From Sycobia sp. Sy_11 (Eukaryota; Arthropoda; Insecta; Hymenoptera; Epichrysomallidae), in assembly GCA_018907035.1 (NCBI GenBank), contig JACCIC010000054.1:1019001-1083000 (forward strand): a stretch of DNA of 64,000 nt, given 5' to 3'. The notes beneath the pieces are model-generated. The model had not been told where the DNA came from. It worked only from the letters and a program-made list of their open reading frames with translations, and ran no database searches. This document shows, in pieces, positions 27,467-39,871 of this stretch (positions are counted from its first letter, which is position 1; every line of letters starts with the position of its first letter). Both the position numbers and the translations under genes were made by a program.

Positions 27467-30400
27467 TTAATAATAGTTATAAGATCCCCATTGATTGTAT
27501 GGCGCATAAGCTTGTGGACCACTCTGACTGTATTGCCAGTTTTGGTAATTTGCATAATTAGGATCTGACGGCGGTGGATATTGTTGGTAACTCTGCTGGT
27601 AGCCACTTTGAGTACTATACTGACTATTTTGAAATTGTTGCTGGGATTGATAAGGAGTTGTACTACTACTATATTGATACGATTGTGAGCCAACTTGAGC
27701 TTGTGTTGTACTTGACGTGTCCACTTTGGCTTTCTTTGGAGTAGCATCACTAAAAAATTTACAGCATTAAATTTTTCAAAATTTTAAATAATATTTTAAT
27801 TATTCAACTCATTTTGTAATAAATTTGATAACTTTGAGAAATTTCAAGTAAAATATTGTTTAATTTTTTTACAATTTATGAACTATGAATGTTAATAATA
27901 GTTTTTTTTTTTTTTTTTTAATAAAAATTTAGATAGAATTATCTTTATAATTTTTTTTGAATAATAGTTTTTAGGTGATTTCAGTAATCAAAATTGAAAA
28001 AGTATAATAAAATAAAATTTTTTATAAATGATTAAAAGTCTTACGATTTAAGATCATCATTTTTCGTCTTTTTTCTTTCCTTGGCTTGTTTTATACACCT
28101 TTGGAATTGTTCATGAGCTTTTAAAACTTGACGTATATCAGTACTGAAATCTTCAAGAAATTCGACTTTGCGCTGAGCAAATAAAACACGTTGTTCTGCA
28201 TCAGCATGTTCACGATCAATAAATAAATCCATGTAACCAATGACTTCTTGAGCATCAATAGGATTTCTTTGAAGACCGAGGTCAATTAATTGTAGATATA
28301 ATCTAGGATTATCTTTGTCTTTTTCTGTCGCCTAAATGAATATTTAAAATTAAAACATGAATATAAATTTTAAGTTTAACTAATCTGATAAATAAAATCC
28401 TATTCTGTTGAATCATGTTTTCTAAATTAAAATCTATTGTATTTTCATTAATAGATAACATTATATTATAAAAGTTCAATTTTGGTAAAGATAAAATTTT
28501 CATTCTGATATTTTTAATATTACTATAATAACTGTAAAATAATATTAATTTATCATTGAAATTAAAATTAAAAAAAACTTTTTTATTGCAAAATAATACT
28601 TTCGACAAATTTGTTTGAAACTTGAAAGTCATTATTAATTTTATTTACCTTTAATAAAATTTTAACCGCTTTATCTGTGTCATTTTTTACTTTACATAGA
28701 AATCTAGCATATTTTACAACTATGTTATTTGCAATAGTTCTATTTTTACTGCTGTTAATATAGGATTCGTATAGGGCGCAAGCTTTATCCAAATCGCCTC
28801 GCCTGCGCTCCAAATTTATTCTACGATAGGCTACTTGTAGCATATTTGGGATTGAACTGTCCATATTTTCAAGAATACTGGCAGCTTTGTCAAAATTATC
28901 CATACTTTCTTCAAACGTGGCCCATTGTAAATGTAGATTTGGCTTCTTAGGATGATGGACTGTACATGCGCGAGTATAAACGTCTCGAATTTTGTCTATA
29001 TTATCTCCTTTTAACGATTCCAAGTAACGTATAAACTATTGAAAAAACATTTTATTTTTTATGGCTACATAAATATTTTTTTAATAAAAATGCATCTTAC
29101 CCTCATCCAAAATTCATCATACAATGCACAAGCAATTAAGCAACGTTCAAACAAAATAATTATTCGTGTTTGATCCTTCTGATCTATTTCATAATCTAAA
29201 TATTCTTTCCAATTTTTTAATTGACACCTTTCTAAAGGTTTCACATGAAAATATGGTCTTTTGATCTGAAACAAAATAATTATTTGAATCGTATTACATA
29301 TCAAAACAATGCAAATATTAATTAATTAATTAAAAGAAATTAAATACTCTTATTGATTAAAGAGACTAGTGTTTTTTAATAATTTCTTTTATTTAGAAAC
29401 TTTAAAATTACATAAATAAATTAGATCTGATCTATTTAAGAATAAGAACTATTATGGTGTCTAATATTGTATTAAAAAATTACTGAAATAATTGATTAAA
29501 TTAATGGAATTTTATATTAAATTGATTAAAATTCCTAAAACGAAATTAAACATATTGCAAAATAAAAAGTATATTATATATTTAATTTTAAAAAAATCTA
29601 TTAAAATTATAAAACATAATTTCCCAAATCCAAGCAAGAGATAAATGAAACAAAGGATGATTTGAAGTGTTTTAGTAAACTGTTTTAATTTTGTTTTTTA
29701 ATAACTCTTCTATTTGTAAAAAATAAGATTAAATATTATTTTTTATAAAATTAAAAATAAATATTATATTAAATTCGCTACCAAGGAATGTGTTGGTTAA
29801 TATGTACCAAGGGTTGAAATTTCCTTAAATAAAATAATTATAAAATATAAATTGTGTACTTACAATAAATATATCAAATAGTATATTAAAAACATATTTG
29901 AGCTTTAATTTTAAGTTTTGATTTACTTTTAATTTTATTATATAATTGAAAAGTTACTCACCCCTTCTTCAAAGGTCCACCTTGCTGCTACGGCATTAAC
30001 ATTGGTCTTGTGCATTTTTCTCCTACTACTTATGATTTTTTCGCGAATAGCACGAGTCTCCTCATCGGATGGCACCGAGTCACTGGAGGGTAAATCTTCG
30101 CCCGGAGGCGCATCGTCAGCACCAGTGCTTGCATCATCTGATTTGAGAATCGCTTTAACCTCGGCACGTAGCGCCAAAAAGTCATCAACACTCAGAATCC
30201 GATTAGGGCTGTTTGATGTCACAAATTCCTGAAAAGTCTCAAAATGCAACATATAGCCAAGGGTTGGTGTATTTAACAGCCTGTCATAGATGCTCATGAC
30301 TTTGTTGAGGCGCTTGTGTTCAGTTTCCCATTTGATGTAACTTTCCCACAATCGATCGGATCTGAAAATTTTTTTTTATTTTGAATAATTTGTTAACGTA

Positions 30401-33400
30401 AGTAATTTAGTTTCATTTAAATCTAAAGATAAATCGAATTCATTAATGGGACATATTTTATAGTTGATATTTAATTAATCCAAACCAAATTTAGTCATTC
30501 ATAGTACTTATAAGTTATTCAAGCTCTGAAGTACTATGTGTTTAGAGTGTACAGCCTGCAATGAAAGGAAATAAATAAGTTTAAAATATAAACTTTCGAT
30601 TCTACAATAGCAACTTACTGTTGAGAATTGAACTCGTTTTCTGGTTAAAATGATATGCGGAAATCACAATTCTAATAGCTTATACTAAAATTAATTTTAT
30701 TTATTGAAACGACTATCAAAATAGACGTTTTATTGCATAAACCGAAGAATATGAAATACGACACGTAATCTTCTTCACTCAGGAATTGCATTGATTTAAA
30801 TCAATAATTAATCCTGAATCCAGTGCTACTGGTGTGCATCAATATTTCCATATTCTTAACTATAGTTTTTAAATGAAACGTACGAAATTGCCGAGTAATA
30901 AAATCAAGGGAGGAAAAATAAAATTAAACACATTTTTATTGTATAAATATTATTAGAAATAAGTTTTACATCAAAAATATAATTTCAACATTTATTAATC
31001 GTTTCATTCTATTTTAAAACCTTAAGTAAAGTAATTAAAAAAAAAACCAACAGCTTTATTTACTTTAGCATTCAAATTTTTTTTCATATTTACCTGAATT
31101 CAAGACCACACGCTTGAATGGCTCTTTCATACTGCTGCCTCATCTTTTCCTCATCCTTTTCATAAGCAATTTTGCAGTGATTGATGTAATGCAGCCATAA
31201 GTCGACACTGAGAGAAATGGCATTCAAACCTTGATCGAAGACCTGCGTGACAATTGTGAAAAAACGATCATCGTTTGAAAAATCGAGGAAACCGATCTCT
31301 GCTTGGGCCAGCAGCAAGTGGATCGGTATAATTTTATTTAATATTATTATCTTAAAAAAACCTATGTATCTTATAGCACTGCTTAACGTAAACGGTGATT
31401 CTTATTTAGTTTAGTATACTTTGTTTTGCTTTGTTCATATCATAACGTATCATACTCACGTACTTAACGCGTACTGTAAATAAATAGGCGTAATTAACAC
31501 AGAGAGATTGCAGAGCATTGTGCATTCACCTTTAAAGTCGGGGAAGATTTCCGCGATCGAAGTGCCTCCGCGTGTTCTCTTCTATTGCCACATTCTCAAT
31601 CTTTCTTGCTTCCCTTTTCTTTCTGTTTGACTTTGTGGCCAGCACATGTACCTGTCCCAAGTCTTTGTCTCGCGACAAAGTAGTTTTTATTTGCTAGATT
31701 CAAGCGGGAAAAACCCATCTTATGCATTCATAAGGCCCTCTTATGATACATTCAATAGGGTGCTATCGGTTCGGTATATATATATATATATATTTTTTTT
31801 TTTTTAATAAAAGTTTTTACAATACTTATATCTCTCATATAACGGTAAGTAAATATATACATACGCTTATACATATAGAATAACAACAGGATTAACACAC
31901 ACACAATAATAGTAATAATAAATTTCACGGCGATGATTAGCGACATTGATCTTATATAAAAAGATAACAAGCTTAAGGCCGACTTACGTATTAACTGTAA
32001 TATATCATTGTAATAATAACGATAAAATAGTACTAAGTAATAATAATAGTATTTTAATAATAACAACAAATTATAATCTAATGGACATTCTAGATGATAA
32101 GTTGTATGAGTGGCTAATCGGTAAACGAAGAGAGTCGAATAGGTGCCGCAAGACGTGCTAGGCTGTTGGAAGGGAAAACCATAAATTTACGTGCGTACAT
32201 AATATAGTTTACGCGCCTTCCTAACTCTAACTAGTTTTTAGATTATATATTATATATTTTAATTAATGCATATCACTTTTAAGTACACGAAAAAAACTAA
32301 ATTATTTCACTTGTAAGTCTCAATAAAATATGAATTAAAAAAACTCACCGTTTGGACTAATTTAGGATCGCCTTTTTTCTTCTCATAATCGGCGTATTTT
32401 CGCCAATAGCCGTAACAATACGGATAGCGTTCAAGAAATTTATTATAGGCTTCACGAGCTGCCTCTGGATCATTCTGTATGGTACATAGATAATTATTGT
32501 TAACAGCATTATTAGTACAGACAAAAATATCTATTGAAATTGCAACCAACTTGTTAACATTATTTAAATTCAAATAACATAAATTTATTACTCAATATAA
32601 TTAAAATATTTTAAATTTAAATTACTTTTATAAATTATTTAAAAACGTTGTTTGATACAGATAAAATAATATTTAATGTAAAATTGTTTCAAGTAATTAA
32701 TGTAAATGTATAAATAAAAATATTGAAGTATAAAGTTTATAATTATTAAAAAGCACTAGATTGTTGAAAAAATATGTTTTCTGAATAGAAATTCTACTTT
32801 TAAAAGAGAATTACAGAAATCAGTCGATATATTATATGATATTGAATGCCATATAAGTATATTAACTCTTTTACCAACCTCTTGATCTACATATTGTAAT
32901 AAATATGTCCACCCTGTAAAATCGGCTGGATCTTCATTAACAGCTTTCCAGTATTTTTCTAATTCAGGCAACGTTTTCTTTTTTGGAGAAGAAGGTTTTG
33001 TATCTAACTTTTCATGACTGTCATCTACTGCTAGAGCTACTTTTTTTGACGGAGTTTCATCATTATTTTCGGATGTTGGTGAACTAGGATCATATTCACC
33101 TTCGATATTTCTTTTACGCTTACCTACATAACAAATGTTTATTTATGTATAAGAATAATAGTTTAATTTAAAAATATACCAATATTCATTTCACATACTT
33201 GATGTATCAGTCTTGATTTTCTTTTCAGTAGTTTTACTTGGAGTTCTATTTGTTTTTCTTTTTTTGTCACTTTCAACAGGTATTTCGTCTTCAGATACTG
33301 ACTCAGTTTCACCAAGATCAGCAGGTTGTTTGGCAGGTATTTCCTCATCAGATACTGCTTCAGTTTCTGGTTCCTAATAAAATGACAATAGTAAGCGTTA

Positions 33401-35523
33401 AATTAGAAGAGAAATTTTAGCATTATAATTCACTAAATTGCATGTGAAAATAAAGGAGTTTCAAGTAAATGTAAATTATGGGTAGGATTAGTGGGATGTT
33501 ATACCTGGAATACAGTCTCATTGGATAAAAATTCATCTTCTGATATTTCTTCTAAATCTTCATATTCATGATTAGAAGGCTATAGGGTAATTGAGGAATA
33601 AAGGACTTTGAATTAGGAATTAACATAGAAACAAGGAATTGCAAGTAAAAGAAGAAGAGATAGAAAATGAAATACAATTCCTTAGTAAATTACCTTTCTT
33701 GTAGCTGTAGTAGGTAGTTCATCTTCAGATACTTCCTCTGTATCAGGCTCATTTTTTTTTGGAGGTGCTTCACTATCATGATCACTGATTTCTATAATTT
33801 CTTGTACATCATCTGAATTATCTAACTGACTATTGCTTTCATCTACATTTTCTATATTGTTGGCATTTTTTCCTGAAATAGTAGATATTTGTAAAATTAA
33901 CTATAAATATATTATTTAAAGTATATTAATTCTTCATTGTATTATTGATAAGTAATAATAAAATAAATAAAATATTTTAAAAAATTATTTACCATTCACA
34001 GTTTCTGGAAGATTTTCTAATTCAAATTGTTGATCTGTATCATCGTCAATTAGAATACATTGATCATCCATGTTATCATCCTTTAAAAAACAATAAATAA
34101 ATATGTAATAAAAACTTATTCAACACTGAACTTTTTAATTTAAAAGATGTATTACAGCATTAAATACATATACATACTATTACTTGTGATGTATCTTCTA
34201 CTACACCTTTATCCACAGATTGTTTATCATCTATGAACGCACGTGTTTCAACTTCAACTTCAGTTACTGTTTCAGTTTCAGCCTCAATTTCAGTTTCAAG
34301 TTCAGCTTCTATTTCTGTTTCAGCTTCCATTTCAATTTCAGCTTCCATTTCAGTCTCAGCTTCAATTATATTTTCTTCTTGATTTACTTCTTCGGGATCA
34401 AATTCGGGTATATTTTCTGTTTCCATTAGGATTTCTTGTTCGTGAAAAACTTCTACTTCAGCATTTTCCTGGTGATACTCATTAATTTGTATATCCTGGT
34501 TCAAATGTTCTTGTTCTTGATCATTAATTAATTCTTCTTCTTGATTAGCCATTTCTTGCTCTTCTTCATTTTCGTTCGCTATTTCTTCTTGATGTTCAAT
34601 TTCTTCCAACTCTTCATTTTCAACTTCATGCAATTCTTCATTTCCATCTTTTTCTTGATCTAAATTTTCATTAATTTCTTCCGTCATTTGTTCTTGATCA
34701 TCTAATTGTATTTGAACTATAGAACTATCTTGGAAATTATTAACAACTTCTTGCTGTACTCCATTTTCAGGTATTGTACTATCTTCTTGAATAAGTTGTC
34801 CTGGGCTTTCCTGTATACATTTATTTTTTTTATCTTAAAACATTTTCATTATAAGAAAATAGTATGTACAGTAATCTCTTTGAAAGTTGAAAAAAAATCC
34901 AATTTAAAAATAGATTTTATAGAAGTAGTATTTTTTTCGTTGAAGTTCAATTATTAACATATTACCTCTTCGATATCTGAAATAGGCTTTGTAGCACGTG
35001 TAGCCCTCGTCATAGGTTTCTTTACCGGCGTTTTCTTGGTCGTTGCCGGAGTGACAGTTTTCAATGCACGACCTGACCTCGTACGCCGTACTGAAAAAAA
35101 GCGAACGTGCCAAGTTACCAACAATGCTCTTTAATAATAAAATGACGTATTGTTCCAAATTTAAAGAAAAATTGAACCAATACTTTTATAATATTAATAT
35201 ACAAATATCTATAATAAACTATATTTGTTTTTCTAAATTAGTTAAATTCCGTACATGAAACCAGAATTTACATGTAAGACGCCATTAATTCAATGGCGGT
35301 TTTGATGTCAGGCGTTTTCACGCTGTTCGACATATCAAGTGTGAGCCGGTTACCTCATGGTTTCGTGAACGATTCTTCGAGGTCGTCTCATGATCATAAA
35401 CATAATCATAACAACGTTTGATGATTAACGTAAGTTTATTATTTATGGTCTATATATGTATTGTAGCGTACCTGGTTCATTTTCAACAATCTCGTTGTTC
35501 TCGTCTCCGCTCAAGGACGACAT
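27467..35523 (-). CDS. Prp39: Pre-mRNA-processing factor 39 (Prp39), HAT-repeat splicing factor
   Basis: HAT-repeat protein associated with U1 snRNP, acting in 5' splice-site recognition in the nucleus. Fifteen coding exons (minus): 35523-35472, 35090-34966, 34810-34178, 34080-33993, 33872-33694, 33579-33505, 33373-33199, 33123-32879, 32474-32349, 31242-31094, 30361-29962, 29265-29101, 29035-28649, 28331-28045, 27749-27467; 1122 residues, phase-consistent. The conserved core starts near residue 494 ([26 protein letters not shown]). It continues through [45 protein letters not shown] and [20 protein letters not shown] helices. The tail is Q/Y/S/P-rich, ending GSYNYY. Human PRPF39 is about 670 residues. 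The extra ~490 residues are a basic N-terminal patch (KKTPVKK) followed by a Glu-rich stretch and repeated SEDE motifs. No disruption seen. Confidence 0.95.
31320..32348 (-). other. Prp39 intron 9 with GC-richer unexplained segment
   Basis: Most of this intron is AT-rich, but about 31500-31770 is clearly GC-richer. It contains the perfect hairpin CTTTGTC-GCGA-GACAAAG (near 31666-31683) and a pyrimidine-rich run on the plus strand. The reading frame of exon 10 also stays open upstream of its acceptor to about 31317. No RNA family recognised. Other long introns, 29266-29961 and 30362-31093, show nothing beyond AT-rich sequence. Confidence 0.35.
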
Positions 35524-35915
35524 ATTTCCGTGCCGCTACCAACGTTCAAGACAACTGCCGTATGATGGCAATTGATAACGATTTTCGCCAGCTTTAAGTC
35601 AACTGGGCTATAAAATTATGGATTCTCACGTTCCGTTCTACGGTTCTATACTGATTTTGGCTTGTGTGCTTATTAATATTATTAATTTTTCTTCGTGGTT
35701 ATTAACTATCAATGTACAAGTTGCCGCAACAACTAAACCGCGTCCGCATGCGCGCGTGATCGCGTTTGCGTGCAAAATGCGCAGTGTAGCCGCGCAGGCC
35801 ACAGCCCGCCGCCTGCCCGCAACGTGCTCTATATATATATACATCTGCAGTATACATATAGTCAGTGTATACTATCGTATTGCTTCAGTCATAGACTTAT
35901 ATATAGACCGCACTC
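35524..35915. promoter_or_regulatory. Prp39 upstream region with CpG-rich block
   Basis: Immediately upstream of the minus-strand Prp39 start codon. A CpG-rich segment at about 35735-35830 contains CGCATGCGCGCG and similar words in otherwise AT-rich DNA. It is a plausible broad promoter for Prp39, and possibly for a divergent plus-strand transcript. A plus-strand TATAAA at 35609 lies too close to the next ATG to be its promoter. The functional assignment is inference. Confidence 0.35.
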
Positions 35916-36343
35916 TTAAACCATAGACTTATATATTAGTTCTGATATTAAACCGCGCGCTCAAACGGATGCTCTGAAGTTCATATTGTTGGACAGAGAT
36001 AGCAGGATAGGCATGGGCAGAGATGGACGGAGATAGGCATGGAGTTGTGCTTCTCTCTTGCTCCGGGAAAAGAGTAGGGAGTGAGCCCAACAATAACCAT
36101 GGTATAGAGTATAGGAGAAACTTATATGTCTGCTACGTATTATTTCTATTGCTACTGTTCCCCTACTTTTTTTTTCTCCCCACTTCCTTGCTTGTAAGAG
36201 AGAGAGAGAGAGAGAAAGAGAGAACACGACTCCCTATATTGCACTCTCATTCTTGTTTAGGATTCAACCATCTCTGATTCAACTCTGTTCCCACTTCCCA
36301 GAGCGCGCGGTCTAATTGTCTAATATATAAGTCTATGTCTTTA
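35916..36343. mobile_element. Non-autonomous DNA element with ~45-bp TIRs
   Basis: The left end (35916-35962) contains CATAGACTTATATATTAG, then an AT-rich spacer, then ACCGCGCGCTC. It matches the reverse complement of the right end (36301-36343), which reads GAGCGCGCGGTCTAAT and then CTAATATATAAGTCTATG. The interior is about 340 bp with no transposase. A partial third copy of the terminus (TCATAGACTTATATATAGACCGC) lies just outside, at 35889-35911. This fits a MITE of unknown superfamily about 400 bp upstream of Prp39. The interior carries an AG tract at 36197-36221. Confidence 0.7.
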
Positions 36344-36972
36344 ATGTTCCAGTGCAGTACCTGGCACTTGGTACTTGGTAGTATCATAGTTTTGTGCAGC
36401 CAATTGTGAATTGTAGCGTCTGTGGGCACTGTGACTAAGAAGAGCAAACAACCTAGGCAGGCCGTCTCCTCTCTCTTTCTTTCTCTCTTTTTCTCATTGT
36501 TTTATTTCTCAATTTTTACGCTGAAAATCGTATAAAATTCCACGGAACATGTGATGTTATTCGGTTCGTGCAAGTTCAGTAACGACATCTAGTGGTTTAA
36601 AAGATACTTAAAACCGAGGAAAATTAGAACTCTAAAACAAATTTCAAACAAAAGTACAAAAATTAGGCGAGTTTGGTATATTTTTAGCATATTATAAACT
36701 GTAATTTCTAACAATCTACTCGTAAATTTTATATAAAATTTATATAAATTTTTTTTTTAATATTCATGCGCGAAAAGAAACTATTTTACGTAAAAACACC
36801 ATAATCTTTGTAGGAAAATCTAACAAGTTCATACTTGACGCTTTTTTTAACAATGGTAAATTATGAGAATTATCAGAAATAATTATTAGAACAGAAAACA
36901 TTTCGATAATTCACGATCATTCTTTTTCGGTAGATTACGTAGATAGTAAGTATTTATAAAATATTTTTTTTT

Positions 36973-37221
36973 ATTCTAACCTACAAATCGCACTATCACT
37001 GATTAATTTCGGTTCTCATGAGGAAAAATATAGCCCTTACCTAGTACGAAAAGGATTTTTTACGAACCTCGTTACAACCTTCGGCTTCGCTTCGGGCCGC
37101 AAACATCTCGTTTCGTAAATAAAGCCTTTCCGTACCCGGTAAGAAATGTACTATTTCCTCATTCTATCCTACAAATCGCATCTTCGCCGCTTGATTTCAG
37201 TTTTCATGAGGAAATAGTTTA
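36973..37221. mobile_element. Composite foldback element
   Basis: Arms at 37010-37066 and 37112-37170 are imperfect reverse complements; for example CTTACC..GTACG.AAAGG...TTACGAA pairs with its mirror. The core is CG-rich (CCTTCGGCTTCGCTTCGGGCC). In addition, a ~60-bp block beginning TTCTAACCTACAAATCGCA (36973) recurs directly as TTCTATCCTACAAATCGCA (37162), both copies ending near CATGAGGAAA. So the unit has inverted arms plus direct flanking copies. No coding capacity. Confidence 0.65.
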
Positions 37222-39489
37222 TCAAATTACTCGAGTCCGAAAACACCTTCGCTCCCGTGGGTCACATACTATTTTTTCATACGAGGGCGCTTTTTCTTCA
37301 AAGAAGTGCACAAAAAATTTAATGGCAAACTCATAGAATAGGAAAAATATCAAAATTTTTCCACTGTGTTACTCATGCTTATTTAGAGTAAGCAGGTATA
37401 ATATCTAAAGTACTTTAATTGTACTTTATTCTAACGCGACTTTGTCGACTGCTTATATACAAATTAATAAATATCTAAAGGTTGAGGCGATAGTCGCTCC
37501 GAAATAAGTTGATTCAACATCAAAGATAATCCGTTTGATTTGAAAAAATATAATATTATCGGTTTTCTATTAAGGTTATTTCTGCAATTTATTTGAATTT
37601 CATAAAATTAAATTAAATGATTTTCTTTTAATTGTAAATTGATAGAGTGTGTTAAGATGAGATGTAGGATCGGGAAGTGGGACTGCAGGCGAAGCCTCTG
37701 ATTCTAAAAGAAATAAGAATAATCAATTGAAGATTATAAGTTTGTTAATAATCCAGTTTTTCAATAAAATTAAAAAAGATTTTTAATATAAATCATAGAT
37801 TTAAAAATTAATACTAATTAAAAAAAAATGATATAGATAATTTTTAATACTTAAAAAACATTATAATAATTTTTATCTCAAATTTCACATAGAATATAAG
37901 TTTTATTTTATTTAAAAAACTTGGATAACTAACTCAAAGTGCAAGAAAAAACGTGAAATTTTCCATGATTTTCCTCACGGCTACTATTGTTTTATTACAA
38001 CTATCAACCAGTAATGAATATGGCTTCTACTTAATTTTTTAGTATATTGTAAAATACTTCGCAATAATTCCACGAAACATTCAATTGATGCAATGAAAAA
38101 TCTTTACTTTTATTAAATTTACTTATCGTCTACATATAGTAGTTTAGTTAATCATTCAATTCAAGTGAGAATATGACTGAATTATTCTTAATGGCGATAA
38201 ATCATGTAAGCTCTTCCAAATCAGTCTTCCTCTTTTAAAGAGGAAGAAAGAAGAAAGCTAAGTTAGTGGAACGTAAAAGCGTGAAGGAAGAAATATGTAG
38301 TAGGGGAGAGAAAAAATAAATTAAAGGAATAGGAATGTATCGTTGCTATAAGAGCTAATCAGGTGCAAATTTTTCCTTTTTAGAATGTAATGGAATGAGT
38401 TTTTCTTTTAAAAAGGGAAGGAATATCTTATATTACAACGAAGCTAAATTAGACTTTTAGCTATACCTAACCAGATCCACGTTTTCATTTTTTTCAATCA
38501 ATCAATCATAAATGGGAGAGTTATTTGATGAGCCGGAGAATTTTCTTATCAATTGAAAGTATAGTACTGAACTTTACATTATTTATTCTGTTCAGCGTTG
38601 TTCCTTTTTCAACTAATAGTAGAGATGGCTCGAACACATTATTGCTGCAAGCGTGCTGTGATGATACGCAGTAAATGCATTTTCACTGAAATCTTGATAA
38701 TGATGCGCTGTAATTAAAGTAGCACAGCGAAATGCAGTAGGATAAATTTTTGCTTTATCGATGGATTCTTAGCTGTTTATAATTTTTCAATTTTAATGTG
38801 AGCTGCCAAAGAGATAGAATTTATTTCATTTTAATTCGATAAGAGAATCGTTTAGTACTATCAATTAATAGTAGCAATTAAAAAAAACTTTAAAAGAAAT
38901 CAGAACTTTAGGCACAGTATTTTTTATTAACAGAAATATATTTAGTATATAAATTTAATAAAAGAAATTTGATTTCAACAAAAGCAGTGATTCGATAGTT
39001 ACATCACGCAAAAATCTGTTTAAGTTGGGCTGGCCTGGTCTAATAAGGCCAGAGGCCAACAGAGTTGTGCCGCGTAACGGAGCCATCAACGACTTCGATC
39101 TTCGGATCAGAAGTCAGGAAACCTGGCACATTCTCAAAACAAACACTTATGTTAGTCTACGCTTTCGCGAATTAGCTGGGATGGGATCTAAAGGCTAAAT
39201 CGCGTACACGGTAATTATAGATCGCTCAAAGCATGTTTTATTGCTCAATTGTATTTTGCTTAGGTTAGAAAAAAGAAAAATGGTATCTATGGAGCTAATT
39301 GAATATTATGAATGAAAGACAAAGGTGAAATCTTCGCGGAGAAACAAAAGAAAATAGTACTTATTTTTATAATAGACTGGATATATTAGATACTGGTATA
39401 CAGAAATATTCGGAAGAAGCAGAGAACGCTCAAGGCTGAAGGCTAAGGACAAACTGAATGGAAATAGGAGTCCGGATACTAAAAGCGTT

Positions 39490-39680
39490 GGACTCTTTTA
39501 GCTAAATCCGCAGAGATGTAACGATATACTTAGCATGGGTATCTAAAGCTTGCCTCGTCAATCTCTAGGAAGGATTGTATGAACCAGGTGCTTAAAGAGT
39601 TGGGCTCTTTTAGGAAAATTAAGAAAGATTGTAAAGATATTCTTAGCGTGTGTATCTAAGGCTTGTTTTCTTAAAAGGCA
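39490..39680. repeat. Two diverged ~110-bp tandem copies
   Basis: The block at 39490-39563 (TTGGACTCTTTTAG, TATACTTAGC, GTATCTAAAGCTTG) recurs at about 39600-39668 (TTGGGCTCTTTTAG, TATTCTTAGC, GTATCTAAGGCTTG). The second copy runs directly into the mariner relic, so it may be part of the same old insertion. Confidence 0.6.
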
Positions 39681-39871
39681 TCTTGTGACTTCTACTTATT
39701 CGGTAAATTGTATTTGGCGACAGAAGGAAACCGTTCCAGGGACGTCAAAGACATTCGAAAGAGAACGATCACTATTTTGAAATTCATTCCTGTCAACGAT
39801 ATAAAAAAAGTCATTTGGCATGCTGTTCGAACGTGTTAAACTTTGTATTGGAAAATCTGGAAACTTTTGAA
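39681..39871 (+). pseudogene. Second mariner transposase relic (C-terminal part)
   Basis: A frame reading CDFYLFGKLYLA, then DVKDIRKRTITILKFIPVNDIKK, matches the region of mariner transposases that follows the third catalytic Asp (PCDFxLFxKL). The Asp is present here. A frameshift near 39815 moves the rest to another frame (MLFERVKLCIGKSGNF). Nothing recognisable of the N-terminal half was found. It belongs to a different mariner lineage from the relic in the odorant receptor intron, judging from the CDFYLF versus YYHLY block. Confidence 0.8.

Noticed and set aside
34220..34485. Phe/Ser/Gln-rich plus-strand frames
   Set aside because: Complement of the repetitive Glu-rich Prp39 exon.
35618..35926. 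102-codon plus-strand frame upstream of Prp39 with a hydrophobic start
   Set aside because: TATAAA lies only a few bases before the ATG and the frame runs into the TIR element; looks like promoter sequence read by chance.
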